A stretch of DNA of 64,000 bases from Hemerocallis citrina (GCA_017893485.1 CM030360.1:145452516-145516515), one strand, 5' to 3'; counted from the stretch's first letter, positions 10,495 to 22,800 are shown. A program made the numbers and translations. The notes: generated by a model from the letters alone, not told the origin.

Positions 10495-13400
10495 GAAACT
10501 GTAACCCCTGTTTTTTATTTTATGTATTTTGGAGTGTATTTTCCATTTTTGTGTATTTTTATCTCTCTTGTATTTTTCTGAACCGTATATTGGATTTATT
10601 TTCAATATATATTTATTTTATTTCATTTTGAGCTCCTTGTGTCGTTTGATCGTCTCTTTTGTTCGTTTTCGTCATTTTGATTCTTTTCTTCATTTTTGGC
10701 CTCGCTGTCTTCGTTTTATTTTTTCATGGTGTTGTGATGGTATTTTGGTGGTAATTTTTCCAAACCTACAATTTTTGACTCCTAATTAGATTTTTCTAGA
10801 GCCATAGATTTCACTCTAAATTGTATTTCCATTTGTTATTTACCCAATATCCATTACCCATTTGTATAACTAATACTACATACTAATACCCTCAACCCAT
10901 TAGCCCACATTAAACTCCTATATATATATACCCTAAACTTCTAAAACCCTAACCCTAACCCTATTATCTCTCCTCCTAATCCCGGTCTCTCTTCCCCCTA
11001 ATTTGTGTGCTCCCGGCCTTGCCCCAACCTGCACACCCGACACCCCCTAACCCAATCCCGGCCACCACATCCCATAGCCGAGCACCCCCCAACTCCACCT
11101 TCGGCCATACATCAACCACACCAAGCCCGACCTTCATCCCCTTGCTTGATTGCCTAACCGACACCACCAAGAACCACCATCAACATCCTTGCATCTCTTC
11201 TCTTTGTGGTTTCTCAAAGTGGGTATTGGCCACTTTGTTTGTTGCTTCAAAGGAGATCGTTCGTGGGTGGATTTCGTTCGTTTGGCTTGAATTTGTTGCT
11301 TGTAGTGGATTTTGTTTGTGGGTTCTCTTCTCTTCGCGTTTGGATCGTTCTTCATCCCCTAATTAAGGCAAGTAACTTGTACTACAATTCATTAGTTTGA
11401 TACAAGTCAAAAAGTTCACTTATAGTGTAGTTGGGTCTAGAGATAACCTTAGATTGTGATTTCCTTGATGAGTTTTGTCTCTATTGTGATAATTTGGCCA
11501 TAGATGACTCATGACACAAATCTTGAGAGGTGATAACCTAGGAATTGCCCAAATCTTGATTTTGAACCATGTATGTGAGTACTTATGTGAATTTGTGTTT
11601 GGATTAAGACCCATGTGAAATAATAGGTGTGGATATGTTAATAATCCTAAATCATGATGTTTAGATGCTTGGTAGGTTTTATTTCAAGTTTGGATGTGTT
11701 TGGATCAATATTCTTGAAGTTATGATGTTCTTGATTAGAAGTGTGAAATCTGTATTGTTTGGATGTTCTGTGTTGTTTGCTGTTTTCGTCTATGCTACAG
11801 TCAGAATCTTGATTGCAAAATAAAAGATGAATTTTAGATAATTTCGTCAATTTTCAAACCCCACTGATTTTTCTTGATTTGGATTTTGTATGACTGAGTT
11901 ATGACTGTTTTAGTACAGAGGTGTCGATCAATTCCAGATTTAGTTTTTGGTTAATTTTGTTAACAAATTATTTTCAAGAACTATTCTACACATATTATCT
12001 TGATCCAATATTTTGGTCAGTATTTCTATATGAAGTTAGGGACTACCCAGATTTTTGGTGAATTTTAAAGACAAGTTTTATGTGGTGTTTCATGCTCGTT
12101 TCTAAAATCTACTCATGCTGTATTTTGCTTACTGTTCAGTAAAGAATCTTATTTTCACTACGATTCCTCATACTGTATGAAAATTGTTTGTGAAATGTAA
12201 AGTTAGTAAATTCTATCTATTTTCATATTCCTTTGGCAGAATTGGATTTCGTTACACTGGTTGTGAGATATCTTAGTTTTCGTACAGCAGTGTTGAGATT
12301 TCCAGATTCGTTAAACTATGTTTTCTCGATGCTTTCGTATTTTTGATGACTAATCTATTCTTACTGGAATATTATGAAACTTTATATTTTGATTCTAGAC
12401 ATATATGGGAATACCCCATATTTTTCCTAAATTTATTTGAGAAGTTTTATTGCTGTTTTTCTGACTGAGAATTCGTTTTCCTGATTCCTGACTGAACATG
12501 TTTTTTATCTTCGATCCTGTTTTCAGTTAAGCTGTTGTGAATTACTATATGACTTAATTATACTCGTTGGATTCGTGTGGATGTCTAGTTTCCAGATCCT
12601 TCGACGGATCTAGATTTGCTTTTCTGTAGCGACGGGATTCACTGTTTTAGTACTGATCTGTCATGCTATCCTGATTATGAACATACACTGTTTTGCTCGT
12701 TTATGTGACTGTATATCATTTATGACTGATTATTTGTTTTCCTGAACCTAATACTGATTATACTATGTTAGTTTGACACTATTTTGTACACATCATGCAT
12801 GTTTGATAACCATAATAAAAGTAACCAAGTTGGGGTTTCTTAAGAGAAGATCTAGTAGTAGAAAATATGGAAACGTGTACTTGGAAGGGAACTAGTGTTC
12901 CATACTGTTACTGTTACTGTTACTGTTACTGTTACTGTTTTCTGACCCTGTTTACATTACTTTTTATGTAAGAAGGTGTAGAGTAGAAGAGAACCACTAT
13001 GTTCTGACTGTTACTGTTGCTGCTACTGTTACTGATACCTGAGTACACTGCCCCATCATAGTCCACTATGAAATCTAAAAGCAAAACTGTTTGTTGTAGC
13101 AACCATGTTGTATGGGCAGCATGAAGTGCTACCTAGTTAGTAATACACACAAGACTGTAAGAACATAAACTGATACTGTTAGACTGAGACTGTTGGACTG
13201 ATACTGTTAGACTGAGACTATTGGACTGATACTGCCATACTGTTATCCTGATTCACTGATATACTGAACTTACTGTTACTAGAGACTGTTAGTTGCCATA
13301 TGACACTGCATTTGACATAAAAACATTTATTCTGTTAGGATACCATGTTAGATATTACTGTTGATACATTATGACATGCTATTAGTTAGTTTCCCCATGT

Positions 13401-13890
13401 GCTTGTATCCTACATTATTTGTGACCCGCAACTTGTAATTGACGGGTACTTGTTTTCTTCTTTTCCCCTTTTCCTGCAAATTTACTATTGCAGACCAGGA
13501 TGTTCAGCTGCCAGAAGGTATTGGCGAAATGATGTTTTAGTGTTGGAGATTTCTGCTTTATTATTATTATTTCTATTGTTGCTTGAACATTGAATAAAGT
13601 GTATTTGGTTATTGGATATTTATTTGTATTTGGGCGATGTGACCCAGGATATTTGTTTTCTCCAGACTCTGATTTATTTGAGGATATTGTATTTGGTTTC
13701 AAGTAAATTTCTGTTGGTAAATCTGTTTCAATATTGCATGTTGGTTGTGCCTTTTGCTTCCGACTGATTATATCTGTGATGTGTTGTAAAGATTCTGAAA
13801 CAGCTTAAGGATGATGAAAATCATTCGCTGGGCTTTTGTTACGTATCCGTATTCCGTATTACTTTTTGGGAAGCGGGGCGTGACAGAAAC
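10495..13890 (+). mobile_element. family A solo LTR (10500-13885) with GAAAC target duplications
   Basis: One LTR from TGTAACCC to GCGTGACA, 3386 bp, is flanked by GAAAC at 10495-10499 and 13886-13890. There is no internal region, so it is the product of recombination between two LTRs of one element. The gag reading resumes exactly after the second GAAAC. Its sequence parallels the 3' LTR of element 1 apart from the minisatellite blocks. Confidence 0.95.
12900..13290 (+). repeat. minisatellite in the family A solo LTR (CTGTTACTGTTA type)
   Basis: Copies of TACTGT fill 12904-13040, and related copies such as GACTGATACTGTTA fill about 13165-13290. The conserved block with CCACTATGAAATCTAAAAGC lies between them. 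Position matches the TACTTGATAC array of element 1. Confidence 0.8.
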
Positions 13891-14625
13891 TGGCCACTAT
13901 CCAGCTGGAAAAAGATGCAGGGGTCTGGTGGCAATCGATGAAGAGAAGCCTGGGAAATGTACAGATCTCTTGGGGGGGTAGCCACTACTTCCTGATGGAT
14001 GTACAGGAAAAGAAGGCTATGGAGTTCTTGGGTCTGCAACAAGGAAGCCTATCAGTACGAGAGTATGAGATGAAGTTCAATTAACTCTCAAGGTATGCGA
14101 TAGAGATGGTTATTGACGAGGCCAAGAGGGCATGAAAGTTTGAACAGGGATTGAGGCCAAGCCTGAGGTCTCGGATGATACCCTTCGGTATCTGGAGGTT
14201 TGATAAGCTGGTCAGGAGGGCCGCACCCACTGAAGCCGACATGGATCAGTATCAGGCAGCACAGAACAAGAGGAGAAATTGGAGCGCTGGCAAGAGACCT
14301 ACACCGTCAAGCAGCTTCAAGGGACAACCCGCAGCACAGAGGTTCAAACCTACCATGGCTAATGCTGTTGCTGTGACTGGACGGTTAAGCACTTGCAATA
14401 GATGTGAAGAGACGGGCCACATTGCAACTAGGTGCACAAAGTCGCAGAGGGCCAAGACTTGTTTCCACTGTGGCAAGGAGGGTCACATCAAGCCAGACCG
14501 CCCTCAGTTCCAGTGGGGAGGGCTGAATTAGAAGCAGGCTGACCCAAGACAGAAGCCATACCGATAGGGATGAGTGTTCGCCCTGACTGAAGCTAATGCA
14601 GCTGATGCAGATAACGTCATCACCA

Positions 14626-14714
14626 GTATGGAAGCAAATGAATAAATTCTACTACTTTTATTTCTACTTTGTAATTAAGGAGTGTTATGTAATGAGAGCA
14701 TTCATATGTAACAG
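14626..14714 (+). other. putative 89 bp GT-AG intron just before the protease of element 2
   Basis: The segment begins CCA|GTATGG and ends TGTAACAG|GA, is AT-rich and contains stops. Removal joins DADNVIT to ELLINGIKATILFNTGS through a codon split after its first base. Aligned with element 1 (EGVVA and IVLVCSFSAHVLFDSGA), the split falls at the same codon and phase. Confidence 0.6.
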
Positions 14715-16490
14715 GAGAACTTCTCATTAATGGAATAAAAGCCACCATTTTATTTAATACTGGATCGTATCATACATTTGTGTCACCTTCATTTGCAAAA
14801 CAATTGGCAGTTGAACTGAAAATTTTTCTTGGCAAAGTTCTAGCTATAGCTACCTGGTCAGGTGAAACGTTGACTACCGACTGATATTATGAAGGGTGTG
14901 ACCTCGAAATCGGAGGCAGAATCTTTGGGATCGACCTTATTGAGTTGGCCATCTCGAGGGTCGATAGGCATAGACTGGATGTCGGTCTATAGTGCCAGTA
15001 TCGAGTGCAAAAGAAAAGAAGTTACGGTGAAAGCTCTAGGAGGACTATCAGTCATATTTCAAGGGAAGAGAAAGTGTGAGCAGTTGATTGCAACTCTGAC
15101 TAAGCAGAAGGTTCCTGAAGAAGTATAGTAGATTCCCGTAGTCAGGAATTTTCCAATAGTGTTCTTAGAAGATCTACCCGAACTACCACCTCATCGGGAT
15201 GTAGAGTTCAGCATTTCCATTCAGCCAGGGAGTGCACCAATTTCTAATGCACCATACAGAATGGCGCCAGTGGAACAAGATGAGATCAAGAAGCAAATTG
15301 AAGAGTTGTTGGGCAAAGGATTCATCATACCGAGTGCGTCACCTTGGGGAGTGTCATTTCTATTGGTTAAGAAGAAGGATGGAAGGATGAGGATGTGCAT
15401 CGATTACAGAGAATTGAACAAAGTGACATGCAGAATAAATATCCAATTCCATGAATCGATGATCTATTTGACCGTCTACAAGGAGCAGCTGTTTTCTCTA
15501 AGATAGATCTATGGTTGGGTTATCACCAGGTTTGAGTGAAGGAAGAGGATGTGCACAATACGGCGTTCAGAACTCAACATGGTCACCACGAGTTCTTAGT
15601 CATGTCGTTCGGAGTGAAAAATGCACTTGCTAGCTTCGTGGACGTGATGAACAGGGTCCTGCGACCGTTGATCGATTCTTTCATCGTAGTGTTCATCGAC
15701 GACATTTTGGTCTACTCCAAGACTAAAGAAGAGCATACTGGACACCTAGCGGAGGTACTAAGAAGCTACAGGAACATAATCTATATGCGAAGTTGTATAA
15801 GTGTGACTTCTGGAAAACCGAAGTCGCCTTCCTGGGTCACATCCTTTCTAAGGAGGGAGTGGCCACTGATCAACAAAATATTAAGGCAGTGAAAGATTGG
15901 CCAAGACTAACTACATTGAATGAAATCAGAAGCTTTTTGGGTTTAACTGGCTACTATCGAAGATTTATTCAAGGCTACGCCCAGATAGCTGTACCACTCA
16001 TTGGGCTTACAAGGAAGAACGTGAGTTTTAAATGGACAGAACAGTGCGAGGCTAGCTTTCAGGAGTTGAAGGAGAGGTTGACTACCACTCCCATACTGGC
16101 TTTGCCAAGAGCAGGAGTCGACTATGATGTCCACAGCGATGCTTCCTATCGTGAACTGGGCTGTGTGCCGATGCAAGAAGGAAAGTTAATAGCTTATGGG
16201 TCTAGACAACTGAGACCGCATGAGAAGAATTACCCAACTCACGATCTGGAGTTGGCGGAAATCATCTTTGCATTAAAACAGTGGAGGCACTATGTGTACG
16301 GAGAAAAAGTCAACATGTACACGGATCACAAAAGTTTGAAATACATCTACCAGTAGAAGGATTTGAACTTGAGGCAGCGGAGATGGTTGGAAGTATTGGA
16401 GGATATCCGTCCCGAAATAAAGTACCATTCGGGTAAGGCCAATGTGGTGGCTGATGCACTCAGCCAGAAAGAGATAGTGGTTAATCTAAT
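14715..16490 (+). pseudogene. pol: pol of element 2: protease, RT, RNase H; integrase missing
   Basis: The protease motif reads FNTGSYHTFVSP near 14756, with Asn in place of the catalytic Asp. A frameshift lies near 14900, after which MDWMSVYSASIECKRKEV is lost to a parallel frame. RT is split over frames: [10 protein letters not shown] near 15396 and FIDDILVYS near 15697. RNase H follows ([12 protein letters not shown] near 16124, [15 protein letters not shown] near 16240, [11 protein letters not shown] near 16322, stop at 16354) and ends with NVVADALSQKE near 16440. Coding similarity stops at about 16490, so integrase and chromodomain are deleted. RT motifs are close to those of element 1. 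Confidence 0.85.
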
Positions 16491-16720
16491 TATATGTTTA
16501 TGTGTTTCAAAAAAAACTGAGTATGTACATAAAGTGAGTATAAATCCTCTTAAATACAATTAAAATCAGTAAAGAAGGAGTTCTGGAGTCTAGAACTATT
16601 TTTTTTATAAAATAAAATTTTGGCAAAAGAATGGAAAAAAAATAGTTGAAAATGTAGAAAAATGAGATTTAATGGAGACCAGATACTTAATGAATTAAAC
16701 CCTATAGATGTTGTGATCTG

Positions 16721-16790
16721 AGCTTCGGCTCAGTGGGCAGGCACTCTGACTCCTCGCAATTGGCGCTGGTTTGAGCCTTGGTCTGTTGTT
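16721..16790 (+). ncRNA. tRNA-like SINE head, copy 1 (diverged)
   Basis: CGGCTCAGTGGGC at 16726 resembles the Pol III A box, and GGTTTGAGCCT at 16768 resembles the B box. The spacing of about 41 bp is like that of an ordinary tRNA gene. A T-rich then A-rich stretch follows. No tRNA cloverleaf was confirmed, so this is more likely a decayed SINE than a tRNA gene. Confidence 0.4.
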
Positions 16791-16880
16791 TTTGGGAGAA
16801 AACATTTTTTTAAAAAAAAGTCAGAGAAGGGGGAGTTTAAATATTTAAGGAAATTAACCTCATACTATATCAGATAAGAA

Positions 16881-16975
16881 CTTGGCCTTAGTGGCTAGGG
16901 CGTGCGCTCTAGGGCCGACACGTGGCGCTCGAGGGGGGTCTGAGGTCTCGGGTTCGAGCCCTGCTGTGCACAAGT
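16881..16975 (+). ncRNA. tRNA-like SINE head, copy 2
   Basis: TGGCCTTAGTGG (16883-16894) fits the A-box consensus, and GGTTCGAGCCC (16951-16961) fits the B-box consensus. The boxes are 68 bp apart, closer to a long-variable-arm tRNA. Copy 1, about 155 bp upstream, shares the order of boxes and the segment TGGCGCT before the B box, which suggests two related SINE insertions or a dimeric SINE. Confidence 0.5.
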
Positions 16976-17329
16976 GTGTTTTTTTATTTTTTGGGGGGGC
17001 ACTTTTGAGTTTTAAAAATCCAGAAAAACTTATATAAATGTCTAAAGATATTAGGGGGACAACTGAAAATATTTTTTTGCTGTTAAGATTATATTTTGGG
17101 AATTTATGAGTTATATTCATGTGTTAGATAAGTTTTATATACAAGAAGGATGTGTATAATTAAGATAATAAGAGTTGAATTGTGATAAAGGGAAAGTGAT
17201 GAGCTTTGATAATAAATTTCTAATGATGAGTCTCAAATAGTTGGTGTTTAATTCTTAGAAACTTTGTATTGGAAAAATGAACCTGAAAAGAGCTTTGTGG
17301 AAATGAATAATTTGAGATTGTTCCTCGTG

Positions 17330-18499
17330 AATGATAAATACAAGAATAAGATGAAAGAATTGAAGAAGATGTTAATTGAAAATAAGAATTATAAGGGTAT
17401 GAGTACCCATGATTATGGAACATGAAAAGATGTGATTCTAGAGGCTTAGTGAGACCCATGTACCGGCAAGTGATGAAAAGAATTAATTGATTTGAGAATT
17501 GGCTATCTGGGCTATCTCGGTATTTTGTTTAAGTCCAGTAGGAGCGGAAGCTAACTCTAGGTGATATAATTTATTCATGTTTAAACATAAGGATTAGGAA
17601 CTTAGTGGAGATGTAATAAAACTTGGGAAAACGTAGGTGGGTTGTCTCTATATAGTCTAACGGTAGACTTCGGGACTAAAGACCCAGTTTGACGGTGGAC
17701 TCCGGGACTGTGGTTGCTTTCGATGGAGGCGAGCCTTAATTAAATCCGGGACTGTGATTGGTTTGACGATGGACTCCAGGATCATGAATAGTTAGGGCGG
17801 ATGGGAGGCCATTCTCCAGTGTATATGCGTATACCGGGCCTAGAGGGACACTTGCGGGAAGTTCGCACGACGTAGATTTCCGTATAAGCCTAACGGTGGA
17901 CTCCAGGGCTGGAATCCGTACTCGTGGGAAGTCTAAAACTCGATTTATTACTGGGTAGTTTTCATGGAAAGGGATTAAACCGTTTAATTTGGAGTACGTA
18001 GGTGCTTGTCCTCAGACCTATGTAGTATGGGATGAATAGAATCCGAACAAGTATGCATTAGTGTCATCATAGTATAACTTCTACATTAGGCATTAAGACA
18101 ATTGCGTACACCGACATGTTTAGGATAGTGACTTTTTACACGTTATAAAGCATTCAAGTTTGTGTTTGCTAAATTAAGTGAGTCACTATATTACGGTATA
18201 ACGAGGATCGCCATGTATAGTATTGCGTTAATTGTATGTAACTGACGTGCCCACAGTATTCAATGCAGGGTTTGGACGGGCAAAGATTTAAAGCTGAATT
18301 TGAAGCTAAATACTATCTTAAATGTTGATGTTTAAATTATACATGTGTTCTATTGTAATCTTTATTTTTCCGTTGCGTTGATGTAAAATGAACAGTGTTG
18401 TACAAAGAAAAGTTTTTAAATTTCTTGTAAAATTGTACAAAATGAAGTAAAGATCACGTTGTGCTACGAATTACCATATTTTGGAATTGGGGTGTTACA
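17330..18499 (+). repeat. 3' LTR remainder of element 2 (family B)
   Basis: From about 17330 it aligns with 38570-39761 of the family B solo LTR, and from 17607 closely with the 5' LTR part at 8512. It ends GGGGTGTTACA. Its upstream part and promoter are missing. The stretch 16490-17330 is AT-rich, holds the two SINE-like heads, and is otherwise unrecognised. Confidence 0.85.
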
Positions 18500-18504
18500 T
18501 ATTA

Positions 18505-18650
18505 ACTCCATGAGTTCGGAGCTCCACTCGTCGCTCGAGCTCCTCCAACAACTCGTTGACTCTATACAATGAGTTCGGTGCTCCGTTCATGGCTCAAGCT
18601 CCTCCAACAACTCATTGGCTCCATATAATGAGTACGGTCCTCCACCGATC
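18505..18650 (+). repeat. tandem repeat of about 59-60 bp, 2.5 copies
   Basis: Units begin ATGAGTTCGGAGCTCC, ATGAGTTCGGTGCTCC and ATGAGTACGGTCCTCC and share CTCCTCCAACAACTC. The array lies in the older flanking DNA between element 2 and the family C solo LTR. Nothing else is recognised in 18500-18729. Confidence 0.7.
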
Positions 18651-19434
18651 TTAGCTGTTCGATCTGCTTCAAAATTTGTGCCCATCCCCTCAGTGCACAA
18701 GAAGAAAAGGAGTTGACGTCCGCTAGCTCTGTAACATCTGTTTTTTTTAATTCCTTAATTATTTAATTTAAATTATTTTTAAATATGTTTCTGAGTATAT
18801 TTACCCCTATTAATTGAATTTATTAGTATTAGAATGATTAAATTGATATTTTGGGGTAAACGGGAAAAATGGAAAATGTAGGAGTCTTGAGATGAGTTTT
18901 CTCGGAGGAGACGAATCCGATTTGACTCGAAATTTTTCTGGGACATTTGTTCATGATAGGGGGTTTAAATTTTCGAGTTATTAAATTATAGTTTGAAGTT
19001 GAAGGTATTTTTCTAAAATATTGCGATATTCGTATATATACATATTTATATGTATTGCTATTGTTTATAACTATCGATTTTAATTACAATTATGCATAGA
19101 AATGCATTTCTAATTTTATTTTGTGTTTGGGATGAATTTAAGTACATCATGTAGTGATTTTTACAAGAAAAACCATAGAAAAGTGGACTAGAAGGGTATA
19201 TATATAATGCTTTGGTCAAATAGGGACTCATAAGCAATTTTACCCTTTTATTATTTCTCCATACCCTTCTTCCCCCTCCCACTTCAGTTTCGGCCAGCAA
19301 AGAACCCCCCACCACCGACCATCATCTTGGGTTACAAAACCCTAGAAATTCCAACAAATCTTTGAAGCAAAGTTGAGGGTTTAGGCTATTTTTGAGGTGC
19401 TCTCTTCAATTTTGGAGTCCGTTTGCAAGGATAT

Positions 19435-19849
19435 TGTCATGATTCTGACTTCGACTAGATTTGGATCTAGCCATGGCTGAGTTTTGGAGAAGAAGAAAGG
19501 ATTGGGAGGAAGATGATGAGAAAATTGGAGGGAGAGAATTGAGATATTTTTCTTATTATTCCTTCTAGAATCGATTACAGCCTATAAGTAGGCGAAGGAA
19601 GGTAGTTACGCTACAAGACAACTTTGAGATTTACATACGCTACGCACACTACTGCCTTCCCACCTTCTTTTTCATTCAATTACAATAACATGCGTATTGC
19701 ACGTAAACTACTGATACTCTGATACTCTCTTCACTACAGCTACGGACCTCCTTACATTCAGAACCCATTCTGGTACTCTCTTCCACCCAACTGTGCGACG
19801 ATGCTGGTGATGCTGCGACACTCCGGCGATGCTCCGATGATCCCTGACA
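19435..19849 (-). repeat. 3' LTR of the Reina-like element
   Basis: It runs from TGTCATGATTC to ATCCCTGACA on the + strand, near-identical to 25599-26013. The gag-pol frame ends inside it, at the TGA at 19758-19760. Confidence 0.95.
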
Positions 19850-19864
19850 ACTCCTCCCCTCTTA
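19850..19864 (-). other. polypurine tract of the Reina-like element
   Basis: On the reverse strand AAGAGGGGAGGAGTT abuts the 3' LTR. It also codes for part of the C-terminus (RGEEL), since the frame runs on into the LTR. Confidence 0.7.
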
Positions 19865-22800
19865 TCAACGAGCTTGTCCCAAGCTCGAATGTTGGAAATT
19901 TGGTGCGCAATTCATCGATGTCAATCCAAAAGGCATCCTCATTGCTGGAACCCTTCCATTTGATCAAGAGCTTAATACCAACCCTGTTGTTCTTCTTAAA
20001 CACTCGACAACCCAAAACTTCTTCTGGTTCCTCCTCTTCTGATTGTTTCACCCACCATTGTGGAAGTTCTTGTGAGATCTCTGGTAAATGAGAGCCGTGG
20101 CAGTGCTTCAACTTCGATACATGAAAGACTGGATGGATCGGCACATTTTGGGGTAGTTCAAGCTTATAGGCCACCTTCCCAATTTTTTCGATGACACGAT
20201 AAGGTCTAAAGAACCTAGACGAAAGCTTCTGTGGTGTAGAACCCCGCACTGTAGTTTGTCTATATGGTTGCAACTTGAGAAGTACCATATCTCCTACTTC
20301 AAACTCCCTATCAATTCTTCTCTGATCGGCAAATCTTTTCATACGATGTTGAGCCACAGCCAAGTTGTCTTTTAACAGCTTCAACACTTCATCTCTAGCC
20401 ATCAAGCCTTCTTCCACCGTTTGAACTGCTGTGGTTCCTTGGACATAATGTAATAGTGCTGGAGGGGGTTGTCCATAAACTCCTTCGAAGGGGGTAATAC
20501 CAGTTGATACGTGCCAATTTGTATTATACCAAAACTCAGCCCATCCCAAAAACTTGCTCCAACTGCTGGGTCGCTGTCCACATAAACAGCGTAGATACAT
20601 CTCTAAGGCCTTATTCACAATTTCTGTCTGCCCATGGCTTTGCGGATGATAGGCTGTCGAATGTTTTAGCTTACACTGTTGTAGAGAAAAGAATTCTCTC
20701 CAAAATTTGCTCATGAAGATAGGATCTCTGTCGCTCACAATACTCCGGGGCATTCCATGAAGGCGATACACCTGATCAACGAACACTTGCACTATAGATT
20801 CTACAGTGTATGGGTGTGCTATACCAACGAAATGTGCATATTTCGTCAATCGATCGACTACTAGCATAATAGCATTTTTTTCCCTACTCTTTGGTAGACC
20901 TTCGATGAAGTCTAAGGATACTTCATCCCATATTCGCTCAGGAATCAGTAGGGGATTCAACAATCCCGTTGGAAACAGAGTTTCATGCTTGTTTCTCTGG
21001 CAAATGAGGCATTCCCGTACCATCTTCTTCACGTCTTTGGTGATCCCCTCCCACACAAAGGTCCTCCTTATCCGATGAAGTGTCTTGTGAAACCCAGAGT
21101 GTCCCCCGCTGTTGGAAGAATGATGGTTATTGAAGATCAATTCTCCTATTGTAGCTTCGGGAATAATGAGTATCCTGCCTTTACAAAACCATAGCCCATC
21201 GACTAGTTTGTATTTAGCTTCATCCAACTCTCCTCTACTCTGTTTCTCTCTAAGTTGCTGGAAATATGGATCTTGTTCAACCAAACGCTTAATATCTTCA
21301 AGCCACTGGGGAACAACAACCGACAACTCATTGTAAGTTCCCTGGTCTTCTCTTCTCCTCGACAAGCTGTCTGCAGCTAAATTCAACACCCCTTTCTTGT
21401 ATTCTACTGTAAATGTGAGTCCAAGTAGCTTCCAAAGCCATTTTTCTTGAATTTCCGTATTAATTTTCTGTTCTAGAATATGCTTGATACTTTGCTGATC
21501 AGTACGAATCACAAACTCGCTTCCTAAGAGATATTGGCGCCATTTCTTCACTGCTTGCAGGATGGCGATCACTTCCTTCTCATATGTGGATAGTATTAGT
21601 TGTCTACCCTTTAGTGCTTGGCTCATATACGCAATTGGGTGTTTATCTTGCATCAATACTGCTCCTATTCCTTCTTTCGACGCATCTGTCTTAATGACAA
21701 ATCTTTTGGAAAAATCAGGAGCTTGTAATACTGGTGTTGTAGTCATCGCTACTTTGAGAGCTACAAATGCCTGAGCTGCTGATGCCGACCAACGAAATGC
21801 ATTTTTCTTGAGGATTTGTGTCAAGGGAGCCGCAATAATGCCATAGCTTTTTACAAATTTGCGATAGTACCCTGTTAATCCCAAGAATCCCCTCAACTCT
21901 TTAACCGTACATGGCTCTGGCCACTCTTTCACCGATGTAATCTTAGCTAGGTCTACCGCGATTCCTTCCCGACTGATAATGTGTCCTAAGTACCCCACCT
22001 CTGATTGCCCAAAGTTGCACTTAGCTGCCTTTGCCACCAATTGGTGCTTCTTCAATACTGTGAGCACTTGTGCCAAGTGTTGCAGATGGCTTTCCCATGT
22101 GGTGCTGTAGATTAAGATATCGTCGAAGAATACTACGACAAACTTCCTCAAGAATTCACCAAAAATGACATTCATGAGGCTTTGGAATGTCGATGGTGCA
22201 TTCGTTAAGCCAAAGGGCATCACAACGAACTCAAAATGGCCATGATGCGTTCTAAACGCTGTCTTGTGAATATCTTCATGATTAACTCTGATTTGGTGAT
22301 ATCCTGAGCGCAAATCGATTTTGGAAAAAAACTGAGCTCCATTCAATTCATCTAACAGTTCATCTACTAACGGAATGGGGAATTTCGCCTTCACTGTTTG
22401 ATTATTGAGAGCTCGATAATCCACACACATCTGCCACCCTCCATCAGCCTTCTTGACCAATATGACAGGAGAAGAAAATGGGCTGCTACTAGGTCGTACT
22501 AAACCTGTGTTCAACATCTCTCTCACCTGCCTCTCAATTTCAGTTTTGTGAAAATGTGGGTGTTTATACGGCTTAAGACACACTGGCTTCTGGCCTTCTA
22601 CTAAAGGGATTTGATGATCGACGTCTCTATAAGGTGGTAAACTCAACTTAGATGTGAAAACTTCTGGGAATTGCTGCAAAATCTTCTGGATTTCAGTTGG
22701 AATTGAGGAGTTTGCATTGTACTCTTCTTCACTACAACTTCTTATCTGCAGCATATACGCTTGACATATACTATTCCTTGAACTCCATAGTTCTGATGCT

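Larger units (their letters stand above)
10196..14625 (+). pseudogene. gag: gag of element 2, split by a solo LTR
   Basis: The N-terminal part (MAGRRTRNGEG onward) reads to a stop at 10382 and continues to 10499. The LTR insertion occupies 10500-13885, and gag resumes after the duplicated GAAAC. The C-terminal part has capsid motifs (EYEMKFN, RPSLRSRM) and two zinc knuckles: CNRCEETGHIATRC near 14392, and a second starting CFHCGKEGH whose last cysteine is arginine. Further stops lie near 14081, 14135, 14529 and 14565. The frame then runs through FALTEANAADADNVIT to the intron-like segment before the protease. Confidence 0.8.
8512..18499 (+). mobile_element. Ty3/gypsy element 2 (LTR family B), interrupted and internally deleted
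   Basis: Partial 5' LTR (8512-9401), primer site, extra ORF, gag, protease, RT and RNase H are followed by a deletion that removed the integrase, chromodomain and the start of the 3' LTR. The 3' LTR remainder ends at 18499. Its two LTR parts are much more alike than either is to the family B solo LTR at 36424-39761, so they belong to one element. Element 1 is nested in its 5' LTR and a family A solo LTR in its gag, so element 2 is the oldest layer here. Confidence 0.85.

Noticed and set aside
12900..13290. Short regular repeats considered as a CRISPR-like array.
   Set aside because: No unique spacers; it is a degenerate minisatellite inside a plant LTR.
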